A stretch of 64,000 nucleotides of DNA from NCBI RefSeq assembly GCF_000424265.1, contig NZ_AUJO01000015.1, positions 49,904 to 113,903 of the forward strand, written 5' to 3'. Shown here in pieces: positions 45,078 through 53,954 of the stretch. The translations under genes and the position numbers were made by a program. The DNA is from Butyrivibrio sp. WCD3002 (GTDB lineage Bacteria; Bacillota; Clostridia; Lachnospirales; Lachnospiraceae). The notes below the pieces were generated by a model. The model was given only the letters and a program-made list of their open reading frames with translations, was not told where the DNA came from and did no database searches. How positions within the stretch are numbered: the first letter of the stretch is position 1; every line of letters starts with the position of its first letter.

Positions 45078-47858
45078 TCAACCCTTCTTGAATTTAAAGG
45101 TTGCGCCTTTAGCTCCGGCTTTCTTAAGCTTCTTCACAAGCTTGTTGAAGGTCTTCTTGTCCTTGCAGACAACTGTAATCTTAGCGCCTTTCTTAATGTT
45201 CTTGAAAGCATTCTTTCCTACAGATGTTAAATTGTTGCCATAAATTTTGATTTTATCAAGGTTTTCACATCCGCTGAAAGCCTTGCTTCCAATCTTTGTG
45301 ACAGTGCCAGGTATTGTTACGCTTTGAAGCTTCTTGTTCTTGGAGCATGCACTTGAAGAAACCTCTGTTACAGCATACTCAACGCCATTTGCGTCCTTGA
45401 CAGATGAAGGTATTGCAACCTTCTTTGCCTTCTTGTTGAAAGCTGCCTCATAAGCTACAGCAGGTGCGTTCGCATCTGAGGATACAACCTTGAAATTGCC
45501 ATTTTTACCAGCAGTATTGCCATCTATTTCTGTTCCATTAGCTGCCGGTGTAGCATTCTGTTCTGCAGGAGCAGGATTCTGTGCTGCAGGTGTATTATTT
45601 TGTCCTGCCTGATTTCCTGAACCATTCTGGTTGTTATCCCCTGCCGCATTCCCATTACCCGGCTGGTCATTGTTATTGTGTGGCTCGTCATTATTGCCAG
45701 GCTCTTCGCTGTTATTACCGGGCTCGTCACCTGCTTCACCATTTACAAAATTGATATCGTAATAGTGTCTGTACAGTCTTCTTCCGTCCTCGTCATCAAT
45801 CTCATAAATATCTACTTCATCACCATCAACAAAAACTCTAAGCCTCAGATTTATCCAGTCACCATCCTGTATTCCCTGTGAATAACCGGTAAAATCAAGC
45901 TTAAGGGTCGCTTTATTTGTATCTGATAAACTTACAACACTTGATGGATCAGGAATGGACCCGGAGGAACTTTCAATCTCCCACAAATATGACACATTTC
46001 CCTCAGGAGCAGGATCCAATGTCATGCTAACTGTTCTTGATTCTCTTTTTCCTATTGTTTCTTCAAAATATGAAGGGGACAGGGTCACCTGATATTGCGG
46101 CGTAACATCTGCTGAAACAATAATCTCTTTACTATCATATATCTGTGTGCCGTCCTGACTCTTGGATGTCAAAATCAGGTTAGCCGTTGCATTTGATGCA
46201 CTTACTGTATCAGCCATATGGATAATAAAACATGCAACAGGATGGTCTTCATCATCCTCATCTGGATTTCCTCGCTCAATTTTCTCTATTAAGTTGTTGC
46301 CATATCTTATATTCAAATCATATTTCGGATCTGCTACAGTATTTCCACCTTGTTCATATACATACAAATATTGGAATTGACCGGGCTTTATTGATAATTC
46401 GGAATCATCAACATACAACTGATATTCGTCATCATCGGGATCATCTACCCCATTATCCGGATCATACTTGACATAAATAGTGATGTCTGCGTTAACCTGG
46501 AGTTCATAAGAATTACCATCTTCACAATATGGATGTGAGCACGTCTCATTCTTATAGTGTCTGTAATATCCATGATCCTCGAGAGTAATTGTGTCCCCCT
46601 TCTTTACATACTCATAATATTCTTCAAAAGGACCGTCATCTCCCGTAACGGGATTACCATCGAATTCACCATCAATACATTTATAGCGAACACTCCAGAC
46701 ATTACTTGTGTACTGTGCATAAAGAGTCTTTTCGCCGCTTCCGGATATAGGTGTATCCTCTTTTATAGTAGTTCCGGTTCCATCTGCCTGGGTATTCCAT
46801 CCAATAAATGCTTTTCCAGGAGCATATGCTTTAGTCGGAAAATGACCATAAACATCCTTGAATGATGCTCCGGATTTTATAGAAAACGGACCATCCGTCT
46901 TAGGATGATCAATATCTACTATATATCCTTCTCCAGCGTCAAAAGTCACTTCACATCCATCATCCCACATTGCGTAGAATGTAACATCCTCTGTAGGAAA
47001 ATAATTTTCCAATGATGTAATTATGTTTTCTCTGTCATTTTTATCTCTGGAATATCCTGCAAATACGCTGCCTTGCTTATCCGGTAAACTAACATTAATA
47101 TCGGCGCTCTTAAAGGATCTGCCTTTTTCAATTTTATATGCAGCTACATTATCATTAACTATCTGTCCGCCATTGCCATCTATCGTAACAACATAAGCAT
47201 CTGCCCAGACCGCGTATAATGTTGCATCTTCAGTTGCCTGGTAAGAAGTAATCACGCTGCCATTTTTCTTCTTACTCCAGCCCTTAAAATATTTTGCTTG
47301 GTCAGTGCCAATCTGGCCATAGTTCGATCCCCAAGATGTTCTATTTGATAATCTAATCCTATCTATGCGTAAATTTACGCTTTCTCCGGGAGCACACAAT
47401 TGGGAAAAGGTATTTATCTTTTCACCGTTCTCGAAAAAAAATCCGCCATTAGGATCGTATGTTATTACAGCTGCATCACCCCACGCTGCATACAGATTAT
47501 TGTTCTGCGGTGAAACTATTGCATTAAAATAATCCTCTTCTTCCGCATCATCCTCATCATCTACTGCCGCATATTTTACAGGCTGTGTCAATTCTTCATC
47601 ATAAAACCAACCTGTTATAAGCTTGTTTCCAGCTATATGATCATTGCTGTTTATATATTCGTATACATTGATTTTGGTCGCATTTATATCAATATAGTCA
47701 ATCTTTTTTGTTTTCTTCTCCGGGGTATTATTGAAGTATCCTTCCCCTGCATGTAATGTGACCGTGTATGTGTCCTCTTCAGCATGAACCTGCGTCGATA
47801 CCCCAAGTACAATCACTGAAAAGACTAGTAAAACCAGCCATTTTAAATAATTCTTCAT
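45078..47858 (-). CDS. Large secreted surface protein with InlB-type repeats and BspA-type leucine-rich repeats
   Basis: 926 residues. Signal peptide ending near VHA (residue 27). Four repeats of the Listeria-Bacteroides (InlB B-repeat, Flg_new) type run to about residue 400, with YDPNGG, FKGWS and TLYAVWAD style motifs. A beta-rich middle (about 470-720) is followed by a linker rich in Asn, Gly and Pro, and a C-terminal LRR-5/BspA segment (KVAIPSSV, LQSVTIPGTVTKIGSKAFSGCENL). No LPxTG anchor is visible. Such proteins bind host or microbial surfaces. Adhesin role is inferred. Confidence 0.8.
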   Translation of the reverse strand: MKNYLKWLVLLVFSVIVLGVSTQVHAEEDTYTVTLHAGEGYFNNTPEKKTKKIDYIDINATKINVYEYINSNDHIAGNKLITGWFYDEELTQPVKYAAVDDEDDAEEEDYFNAIVSPQNNNLYAAWGDAAVITYDPNGGFFFENGEKINTFSQLCAPGESVNLRIDRIRLSNRTSWGSNYGQIGTDQAKYFKGWSKKKNGSVITSYQATEDATLYAVWADAYVVTIDGNGGQIVNDNVAAYKIEKGRSFKSADINVSLPDKQGSVFAGYSRDKNDRENIITSLENYFPTEDVTFYAMWDDGCEVTFDAGEGYIVDIDHPKTDGPFSIKSGASFKDVYGHFPTKAYAPGKAFIGWNTQADGTGTTIKEDTPISGSGEKTLYAQYTSNVWSVRYKCIDGEFDGNPVTGDDGPFEEYYEYVKKGDTITLEDHGYYRHYKNETCSHPYCEDGNSYELQVNADITIYVKYDPDNGVDDPDDDEYQLYVDDSELSIKPGQFQYLYVYEQGGNTVADPKYDLNIRYGNNLIEKIERGNPDEDDEDHPVACFIIHMADTVSASNATANLILTSKSQDGTQIYDSKEIIVSADVTPQYQVTLSPSYFEETIGKRESRTVSMTLDPAPEGNVSYLWEIESSSGSIPDPSSVVSLSDTNKATLKLDFTGYSQGIQDGDWINLRLRVFVDGDEVDIYEIDDEDGRRLYRHYYDINFVNGEAGDEPGNNSEEPGNNDEPHNNNDQPGNGNAAGDNNQNGSGNQAGQNNTPAAQNPAPAEQNATPAANGTEIDGNTAGKNGNFKVVSSDANAPAVAYEAAFNKKAKKVAIPSSVKDANGVEYAVTEVSSSACSKNKKLQSVTIPGTVTKIGSKAFSGCENLDKIKIYGNNLTSVGKNAFKNIKKGAKITVVCKDKKTFNKLVKKLKKAGAKGATFKFKKG

Positions 47859-48280
47859 AACAAAAATTTCCCTTCAACATAATTTAGCAAAGCTACTTCC
47901 ATTTACCCGGCGCCTATCCGCCTTCTATATGCATAATAATCATTGTATTAAAAACGCAGCCACTCAGGGCTGTTCTGGTACTTAGCATATGCCTCCTCCA
48001 TCTCATATTCAAACCACCATTTTACATAATCTCATATTTGTGTGATATTTACAACCTGATTTTCGTTATGAGAGTACGTCAAAACAGCAGACTTTTCCTA
48101 AAAAAAAGATATTATTAAATGTTTTATAGATTATTTGGAGGCCAAATTTTCCCTTCTCAATGACTATCCCCGATAAGTAGCGACAGGAACCCGTAAAACT
48201 TGCCTATATAGCGATAGATATACACCTATAAATCAGCAAGATGTCATTCCCACTTCAATTGAAAAGGGGCTGTCGCATAA
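47859..48280. other. 422-base gap between the surface protein gene and the IS3-family element
   Basis: No convincing gene. It should hold the promoter of the surface protein gene on the minus strand, but no strong pair of boxes is obvious. A 26-codon open stretch at 47948-48027 (minus) without a start codon reads like a protein tail (WWFEYEMEEAYAKYQ...), possibly a gene remnant. The last 19 bases are the left arm of the terminator hairpin split by the IS. Confidence 0.5.
48262..48277 (-). repeat. Left arm of a terminator-like palindrome split by the IS
   Basis: AAAAGGGGCTGTCGCA at 48262-48277 is the exact reverse complement of 50014-50029. It can be read either as the outer inverted repeat of the IS or as one arm of a hairpin that the IS entered; the second reading is favoured because the typical IS3 end (TGA...GTAGACAA) lies just inside it. 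Confidence 0.65.
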
Positions 48281-48349
48281 TGATATGCTCCCTTCTAGGT
48301 AGACAAGAGAAATAATAAAAACCTTGTTCTGCTTGGAAGGGGGCATATT

Positions 48350-49033
48350 TTGTCTTTTAAACATAAGTACACATTTGAAGAAAAAGAAAGGATTTTACTA
48401 GAATACCAGACTGGTACTCATGGTTTTAAAGAACTCTGCCGGATTTATTGCATGGCAGAGCAGGCATTAAAAGACTGGATAAGGTTATACGAAACATTTG
48501 GGATGGAGGGATTGAAAACAGGAAGCAAAGCTTCTTGCTATTCAAAAGAGGTTAAGGAAGCTGCAATCCAAGACTATCTGATGCACACTCTTCCCGTTAA
48601 AGAAATTCTTATCAAATATCGGATTCGTTCTACAACACAACTAAAACGATGGGTTAAGAAGTATAATGGTCATGAGAAGCTTAAGGCTTCCGGAACGGGA
48701 GGAACTGCCATCATGACTAAAGGGAGAAAAACTACTTTTGATGAACGAGTGGAGATTGTTCAATACTGCATTGCACATGACCATAATTATACAGAAACAG
48801 CAGCAAAATTTGGTGTTTCTTATCAACAGGCAAGAAGTTATACCGTCAAGTATGAAGCAGGTGGAGTAGATGCTCTTAATGACCGGCGCGGTAGATCAAA
48901 GCCAATTAAAGAGATGTCTGAATTGGAGAAGCTCCGGGCAGAAAACAGGATTCTGCGTGCTGAAAAAAGGCAGGCAGAAATGGAGGTATCTTTCTTAAAA
49001 AAACTCGACGAAATAGAGAGGAGGCGAGGCTAA
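48350..49033 (+). CDS. IS3-family transposase OrfA (helix-turn-helix)
   Basis: 227 residues with a TTG start preceded by GGAAGGGGG. Two helix-turn-helix regions (KYTFEEKERILLEYQTGTHGFKELCRIY and TTFDERVEIVQYCIAHDHNYTETAAKFGVSYQQARSY) precede a C-terminal coiled-coil leucine-zipper-like part (ELEKLRAENRILRAEKRQAEMEVSFLKKLDEIE). It recognises the IS ends. The A7 run near its end should allow -1 frameshifting to make the OrfAB fusion. Confidence 0.9.
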   Translation: MSFKHKYTFEEKERILLEYQTGTHGFKELCRIYCMAEQALKDWIRLYETFGMEGLKTGSKASCYSKEVKEAAIQDYLMHTLPVKEILIKYRIRSTTQLKRWVKKYNGHEKLKASGTGGTAIMTKGRKTTFDERVEIVQYCIAHDHNYTETAAKFGVSYQQARSYTVKYEAGGVDALNDRRGRSKPIKEMSELEKLRAENRILRAEKRQAEMEVSFLKKLDEIERRRG

Positions 49034-49932
49034 GCCTGGTCAGAAATGAACATATCTATCAGGCCATCAAATAAGAGCATGAAGAACATAATTACCCCAT
49101 CGGAACTCTTTGCAAACTGGGGCATATAAGCCGTGCAGCATACTATAAATGGCTTCACAGAGATATTCCGTCTTATGAAGCAGAAAATGAACGAATTGCT
49201 GTGGAGATTGAAAAAATTCACATGGATAGTCCAGATAAAGGTTATAGAAGAATACGAGATGATCTGGAACGTTATAGTGGAATCAAGGCAAACGATAAAC
49301 GCATACTTCGTATCTGCCGAAAGAAGGGAATTAAGTCTACTATCAAATATTCCAACAACGGATGCACCAGACAAGCGGCAAATCCTCAGTTTATCGCAGA
49401 AAATGTGTTAAACAGAGAATCCTCAGCAGAAGCCCCAAACCATAAATGGCTAACAGATGTCACTGAATTCAAGTATTACATCGGCATTGAGGTTCATAAG
49501 ATTAATCTTAGTGCAATCCTCGATTTATTTGATAGAAGAATTGTATCATTTGTTATCAGGGACTCAAACAATAACGCTCTGGTATTTGATACCTTTGATG
49601 CAGCCATCGCAGCAAATCCTGGAGCAACACCCTTGTGCTATTCCGATCGTGGATTTCAATATACCAACCGCGCTTTTCACGCCAAGCTTGAAGCTGCTGG
49701 AATGACACAAAGCATGTCCCGTGTAGCTAAATGCATCGATAATGGTCCGATGGAAGGATTTTGGGGAATACTTAAACGCGAACGGTATTATGGGAACCGA
49801 TTCACTGACAGAGACACTCTTGTGAAAATGATAGAGGACTACATAGAATACTACAATACCAGGCGATTACAGAGAAAACTTGGGATTTTAACACCATTCG
49901 AGAAGTACGAGCAGTATCTGGCGGTAGCATAA
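49022..49932 (+). pseudogene. IS3-family transposase OrfB with an in-frame stop
   Basis: In the -1 frame relative to orfA the reading continues EARLSLVRNEHIYQAIK, then hits TAA at 49072-49074, then resumes EHEEHNYPIGTLCKLG...AYYKWLHRD and runs to 49932. The stop stands where relatives have Glu, so one base change (GAA to TAA) explains it. The rve catalytic core after it is intact: TDVTEF, YSDRG and GPMEGFWGILKRE supply D, D and E. A shorter protein from about 49201 is open but lacks the N-terminal part. Confidence 0.85.
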
Positions 49933-49936
49933 AAAC

Positions 49937-49980
49937 TGCCACCAGATCAACAATCTGATGGCAGAAAATTTTGTTTTTTC
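49937..49980 (+). terminator. Terminator inside the IS after orfB
   Basis: CTGCCA..AGAT (49937-49948) pairs with ATCT..TGGCAG (49954-49965), with one 2-base internal mismatch and a 5-base loop, followed by a T-rich run up to 49980. It should stop transcription leaving orfB. Confidence 0.75.
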
Positions 49981-50013
49981 TATTGTCTACTTGACGGGTA
50001 GCAGTTCATCTAA

Positions 50014-50029
50014 TGCGACAGCCCCTTTT
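50014..50029 (-). repeat. Right arm of the split palindrome, likely terminator of the DUF4342 gene
   Basis: TGCGACAGCCCCTTTT at 50014-50029 completes the palindrome begun at 48262. Joined without the IS, the two arms form a 16-bp stem with a TAA loop followed on the minus strand by TTTTCAATTG, about 30 bases after the DUF4342 stop codon. Confidence 0.65.
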
Positions 50030-50057
50030 ACTCTGGAGTCTTTGTATTTAGGAAGAC

Positions 50058-50444
50058 TTATTTAACTTCGTCTGTGGAGCCGTCCTTATGAACAACCTCA
50101 AGCTTGCATCCAAAACCAAATGCTGCTACAGCGCCTGCAATAAGAGCCCAGGGAGCTGCTGCAAGGCCAAGAACGCCGCCGATGATACCAACATTTACAG
50201 GAACACTGAGAACGATTTCATCATCCTTACGAATCTGGATTCTGTCTACATTTCCTTCCTCAACTGTCTTCTTAAGCTTATCGATAAGGCACTTAATATC
50301 TTCGCCGATATCCTTTGTCTCAGGCTGAATAAGCTTTACTGCTTCCTCAACGTTACCTTCTGTTCTCTCAAGCGCTTCCTTAGCAACCTTGTATTCAACG
50401 CCTGTGAGTTCCATTACCTTTTCAACTGCCTCTAATGTAATCAT
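50058..50444 (-). CDS. DUF4342 protein with an N-terminal UBA-like helix bundle
   Basis: 128 residues from the ATG at 50444, set by AGGAG 6 bases upstream. The N-terminus MITLEAVEKVMELTGVEYKVAKEALERTEGNVEEAVKLI looks like a UBA/TS-N domain, and the C-terminal part (VDRIQIRKDDEIVLSVPVNVG, then a small-residue hydrophobic stretch) matches DUF4342. Function unknown; it may associate with the membrane through the hydrophobic stretch. Its terminator appears split by the IS. Confidence 0.8.
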   Translation of the reverse strand: MITLEAVEKVMELTGVEYKVAKEALERTEGNVEEAVKLIQPETKDIGEDIKCLIDKLKKTVEEGNVDRIQIRKDDEIVLSVPVNVGIIGGVLGLAAAPWALIAGAVAAFGFGCKLEVVHKDGSTDEVK

Positions 50445-50623
50445 TCTTTTCTCCTCTCTGCAAAGTGTATCCCCTTGCAAACAAAATTTTCGAAATTCAT
50501 AAACCGGAATCGGTTTTCTTATGATTGTATTATATGACAACTCGGGTGTATGTTATACATATAATAGAGCAAATAATTTAAATTTATTTTACTTATTTTG
50601 AAAAATAGCTAAGAGGTATCATC

Positions 50624-51502
50624 ATGGATGAACAGACTTTGATCAGAAAAATGTCCAGAGTGGGCGTTCTCGGCAATGTGCTGCTTGCAGCATTTAAGCT
50701 TATTGCAGGTATACTTGGAAAATCCGGTGCCATGGTATCAGATGCTGTACACTCGCTGTCCGACGTTCTGGCAACCATAATCGCATACATCGGTGTAAAG
50801 CTGGCAGGCCAGCAGGAGGATGCAGAACACCCCTATGGCCATGAAAGATTCGAGTGCGTGGCATCACTTATTTTGGGGCTTATCCTTGCAGGAACAGGCC
50901 TTGGTATAGGTTATAACGGCATCAAAATGCTTCTTTTTGAAAAGTCAGCAATCGAAGTACCGACCATACTGCCGCTTATCGCAGCCATCGTATCAATCGC
51001 AGTAAAAGAGGGAATGTTCTGGTACACCATGCACTACGCAAAGATCCTTGACTCACCTGCTTTCAAGGCAGATGCCTGGCACCACCGCTCAGATGCGCTC
51101 TCATCAGTTGGCTCCTTCATCGGTATCGGCCTGGCAAGACTTGGTTTTCCCTTCATGGATCCAATCGCAAGTATTCTGATATGCGTTTTAATTCTAAAAG
51201 TAGCCTACGACATTTTAAAGGATGCCCTTAATAAAATGCTGGATACATCCTGTGATGCCACTTATGAAGGAAAGCTTCGTTCATTCATATTAGAGCAACC
51301 CGGAGTCCTTGGCATAGACCTGCTTCACACAAGACAGTTTGGAAATAAGATTTATGTAGACTTGGAGATTACCGTTCAACGAGACATCACATTGGTTTAC
51401 GCTCATGCCATAGCAGAGCATGTACACAGCAACGTAGAGAAAAATTTCCCTAACGTAAAACACATAATGATCCACGTTAATCCCGAACCTGCAAAAGATT
51501 AA
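50624..51502 (+). CDS. Cation diffusion facilitator (CDF) metal efflux protein
   Basis: 292 residues with six membrane helices. Metal-site motifs SDAVHSLSDVL (TM2, HxxxD type) and DAWHHRSDALSS (TM5) are intact, and the C-terminal cytoplasmic domain carries DLLHTRQFGNKIYVDLEITV and AHAIAEHVHSNVEKNFPNVKHIMIHVNP. CDF proteins export Zn, Mn or Fe in exchange for protons. The HxxxD residues fit Zn or Mn; which one is not decided. Confidence 0.92.
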   Translation: MDEQTLIRKMSRVGVLGNVLLAAFKLIAGILGKSGAMVSDAVHSLSDVLATIIAYIGVKLAGQQEDAEHPYGHERFECVASLILGLILAGTGLGIGYNGIKMLLFEKSAIEVPTILPLIAAIVSIAVKEGMFWYTMHYAKILDSPAFKADAWHHRSDALSSVGSFIGIGLARLGFPFMDPIASILICVLILKVAYDILKDALNKMLDTSCDATYEGKLRSFILEQPGVLGIDLLHTRQFGNKIYVDLEITVQRDITLVYAHAIAEHVHSNVEKNFPNVKHIMIHVNPEPAKD

Positions 51503-51538
51503 AAAAGCAGCACACATCGCCTTGTGTGCTGCTTTTTT
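51501..51538. terminator. Bidirectional terminator between the CDF and putP genes
   Basis: A 16-bp perfect stem (51501-51516 with 51523-51538) with a 6-base loop, flanked by A6 and T6, between two convergent genes. Confidence 0.92.
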
Positions 51539-51544
51539 ATATCA

Positions 51545-53098
51545 TCAGCTCATTTTTGATACGTGCTCGAACTCTTCCGTGATCTTATCTGCAGGTGCGG
51601 GAGTGATAAGGCTCACAACCACGATTACGATAAGTGCCACAAGGAAAGCAGGTGCAAGTTCGTAGAGATCCCAAACACCGCCCATGGGGCGAACCATGTA
51701 CTTCCAAATGAATACCATAGCACCGCCGGAGATCATACCTGCTACTGCTCCGAACTTATTTGTGCGCTTCCAGTAAAGTGACAGCAGCATAATCGGTCCA
51801 AATACTGCTCCGAAGCCGGCCCATGCAAAGGATACGATTCCGAATACTGAGCTGCTTGGGTTCCATGCAATTACTACGCCAAGCACTGCTACCGCAACAA
51901 GAGTTGCTCTTGCAGTAAGCATTGCTGCTGCCTCTGACAGATTGATTCCGAAGGTCTCCTGAATCAGGTTCTCTGATACTGAAGAAGAAGCTGCTATAAG
52001 CTGTGAATCTGCAGTGGACATGGTTGATGCAAGAATTCCTGCAAGAACCATACCTGCAAGAAGTGCAAATATGAAGCCATGCTCACTTATCTGTCTTGCA
52101 AGGACTACGATAAGAGTCTCAGCAAGGGATGAGCTTGTGGGATTTGCAGGATCAATGAGGTCTTCAAGGACTCCTGCTGTTGTCATTGCTCTTCCTACAA
52201 CGCCAAGAACAACTGCGATTCCAAGGGAGAAAACAACCCATACAGATGCGATTCTTCTTGAAAGCTTAAGCTCGCTGGACTTTCTGATGGCCATGAATCT
52301 AAGAAGAATGTGAGGCATTCCGAAATATCCAAGGCCCCAGCAGAACATTGTGATCTTATTGAAAACACCATAAGGATTTGCTGCATTTGCTACATTGTCG
52401 TGGGTTGCGCTCATATTGAGGAAGCCCGGAAGACTCTGAGCATTTGCTATTACATTGCTGGCGCCGCCTGCCGTTACCACGCCATAACCAAGAACGAAGA
52501 AAAGCGCAATAGTCATAACTATGGACTGGATAAAATCGGTCTTGGAAGCTGCAAGGAAACCGCCTGTTGTGGTGTAACCTACAATGATGACTGCAGATGT
52601 GATCATAGCAAGCTGGTAATTGATTCCGAAAAGTGATGAGAACAATTTACCGCAGGCAGAGAATCCTGATGCTGTGTAGGGTACGAAGAACACAATAATG
52701 AAAAGTGCACCGATACAAAGCAGTACATTATTTTTATCATCAAATCTCTTCTTGAAATAATCAGGTATTGTGATGGCATCCAGCTTCTCTGTGTAATTAC
52801 GAAGCCTCTTTGCGGTGAAAAGCCAGTTCAGATATGTACCTGCGATAAGACCAAGGCAGGTCCAGCCGGCATCAGCAATTCCGGAAAAATAAGCAAGTCC
52901 CGGAACACCCATCAAAAGATAAGAACTCATATCGGAAGCCTCAGCACTCATGGCCGTAACAAAGGGACCAAGCTTTCTTCCTCCGAGATAGAAATCCTTA
53001 ACATCATTTGTGGATTTGGAAGCAACGAATCCGACAAGAAGCATGCCTGCCAGATAGACCAGAATAGAGATAATAATTCCTATTTGCGATATAGACAT
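51545..53098 (-). CDS. putP: Sodium/proline symporter (PutP, SSS family)
   Basis: 517 residues with about 13 membrane helices. FYLGGRKLGPFVTAMSAEASDMSSYLLMGVPGLAY is the family's N-terminal Na/substrate region, and GLGYFGMPHILLRFMA and STADSQLIAASSSVSEN are further marks of PutP. Imports proline with sodium, for nutrition or osmotic balance. GGGGAGG lies before the ATG and a 7-bp inverted repeat 32 bases upstream. Confidence 0.9.
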   Translation of the reverse strand: MSISQIGIIISILVYLAGMLLVGFVASKSTNDVKDFYLGGRKLGPFVTAMSAEASDMSSYLLMGVPGLAYFSGIADAGWTCLGLIAGTYLNWLFTAKRLRNYTEKLDAITIPDYFKKRFDDKNNVLLCIGALFIIVFFVPYTASGFSACGKLFSSLFGINYQLAMITSAVIIVGYTTTGGFLAASKTDFIQSIVMTIALFFVLGYGVVTAGGASNVIANAQSLPGFLNMSATHDNVANAANPYGVFNKITMFCWGLGYFGMPHILLRFMAIRKSSELKLSRRIASVWVVFSLGIAVVLGVVGRAMTTAGVLEDLIDPANPTSSSLAETLIVVLARQISEHGFIFALLAGMVLAGILASTMSTADSQLIAASSSVSENLIQETFGINLSEAAAMLTARATLVAVAVLGVVIAWNPSSSVFGIVSFAWAGFGAVFGPIMLLSLYWKRTNKFGAVAGMISGGAMVFIWKYMVRPMGGVWDLYELAPAFLVALIVIVVVSLITPAPADKITEEFEHVSKMS

Positions 53099-53129
53099 AA
53101 TTTCCTCCCCAGAAAACTTTTTTAGTAGT

Positions 53130-53149
53130 TTATCACAATAAAGTGATAA
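53130..53149 (-). promoter_or_regulatory. Perfect inverted repeat upstream of putP
   Basis: TTATCAC (53130-53136) and GTGATAA (53143-53149) with a 6-base spacer, 32 bases before the putP start. Its size and symmetry suit a dimeric repressor or activator site; the regulator is unknown. Confidence 0.45.
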
Positions 53150-53163
53150 AGTATAGACCCAAA

Positions 53164-53193
53164 TTAAAAGCCCCGCACATTTCTGAACGGGGC
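53164..53193 (-). terminator. Terminator after the 197-residue secreted protein gene
   Basis: GCCCCG (53170-53175) pairs with CGGGGC (53188-53193), followed on the minus strand by TTTTAATTT. It separates the secreted protein gene from putP. Confidence 0.75.
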
Positions 53194-53225
53194 CATAAAA
53201 TCTACATTCTCTTATTTGATTATCT

Positions 53226-53819
53226 TTACTTTATCAGCTTATTTGCTACTCTCTTTTCGTTTATACCAAATGTGTTGTAGTGCTCAAGGAGCTTTACAGG
53301 ATCTGCGCCAAAGGCTTCCTGAAGATCCTTATAATTAGTGTAGTAGTTGTAAGCATTGAAATCTGCTGTGTTGCCACTGAAGGTCTTAAGTGCATTTATC
53401 TGAGCTTCCTGCTGTGCCTTTAAAGCAGCTGCAGCGGGATCGGGATTCTGTACATAAACCTCTATGCAGTCGTGATGATCATAGGTTGTTCCATCCTCAT
53501 CTGTTGAATAGAAATGGAAGAATACGTTCTTGGTGGTCTCATCGGGACCAATGTGAAGTCTCACATACTCTGAGCCCTTCTTATAAGTGCACTCCATATA
53601 TGTGCCCTTGCTGGTATGGTCACCAACATAATAGGTATAGTCAGTGAAAGCTCTTACCCATACATCCTTATAGGTTCCGGCATCCATCTTGAAAACTGTT
53701 TCACCAAAATCAAAATAATCAGGAACCTCACTGTAAGCAAGTGCAGTATTGCTTGTCAGAGCAAAAAGAAAAAGTGCTGCAGAAAAAGTACATAAAATAC
53801 GTTTTGCGATTTTTTTCAT
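53226..53819 (-). CDS. Small secreted protein of unknown function
   Basis: 197 residues. Signal peptide with likely cleavage after ALA (residue about 28). The middle is a beta-rich region of about 100 residues (FDFGETVFKMDAGTYKDVWVRAFTDYTYYVGD). The C-terminus has FNAYNYYTNYKDLQEAFGADPVKLLEHYNTFGINEKR, a repeat of the YxxxxxDLxxAFGxDxxxLxxHYxxxGxxExR type found in many secreted and surface proteins. No catalytic motif. It has its own terminator and probably its own promoter. Confidence 0.75.
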   Translation of the reverse strand: MKKIAKRILCTFSAALFLFALTSNTALAYSEVPDYFDFGETVFKMDAGTYKDVWVRAFTDYTYYVGDHTSKGTYMECTYKKGSEYVRLHIGPDETTKNVFFHFYSTDEDGTTYDHHDCIEVYVQNPDPAAAALKAQQEAQINALKTFSGNTADFNAYNYYTNYKDLQEAFGADPVKLLEHYNTFGINEKRVANKLIK

Positions 53820-53954
53820 AAACTCGTCCTTGCCCCGCAGATAGCCAGGGTATTTCCTTTCTTATAAATAGTTTAAGCGGTTATTACACCTATATTATAG
53901 ATTTAGCGTAGTTGTTATGCACATTAAATTTTCATAAAAAGTTTCCATTTCGTA

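Larger units (their letters stand above)
48281..50010 (+). mobile_element. IS3-family (IS150-like) insertion sequence, degenerate copy
   Basis: The left end starts TGATATGCTCCCTTCTAGGT and the right end, read in reverse, TGAACTGCTACCCGTCAAGT; both share GTAGACAA.AGAAA a little further in, the usual IS150-type ends. If the element ends at 50010, a TAA duplication flanks it (48278-48280 and 50011-50013). It carries orfA, a slippery A7 run (48997-49003) and orfB in the -1 frame, and its own terminator. orfB has a nonsense codon, so the copy is probably inactive. Exact ends are uncertain by a few bases. Confidence 0.75.

Noticed and set aside
48262..50029. GGGGCTGTCGCA arms as the true terminal inverted repeats of the IS
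   Set aside because: Typical IS3/IS150 ends lie just inside, and the same arms form a complete hairpin elsewhere without an IS; kept as an alternative only.
50534..50570. Short palindrome TATGT/ACATA and TATAAT boxes in the gap between the DUF4342 and CDF genes
   Set aside because: Spacing to a -35 box is poor in both directions and the palindrome is short in AT-rich DNA.
53820..53940. Leader of the 197-residue secreted protein gene, with GGAAATACCCTGGCTATCTG on the minus strand, looks somewhat like a c-di-GMP (GEMM) riboswitch
   Set aside because: The conserved GACGCAAAGC core and the usual order of helices are missing, so no riboswitch is called.
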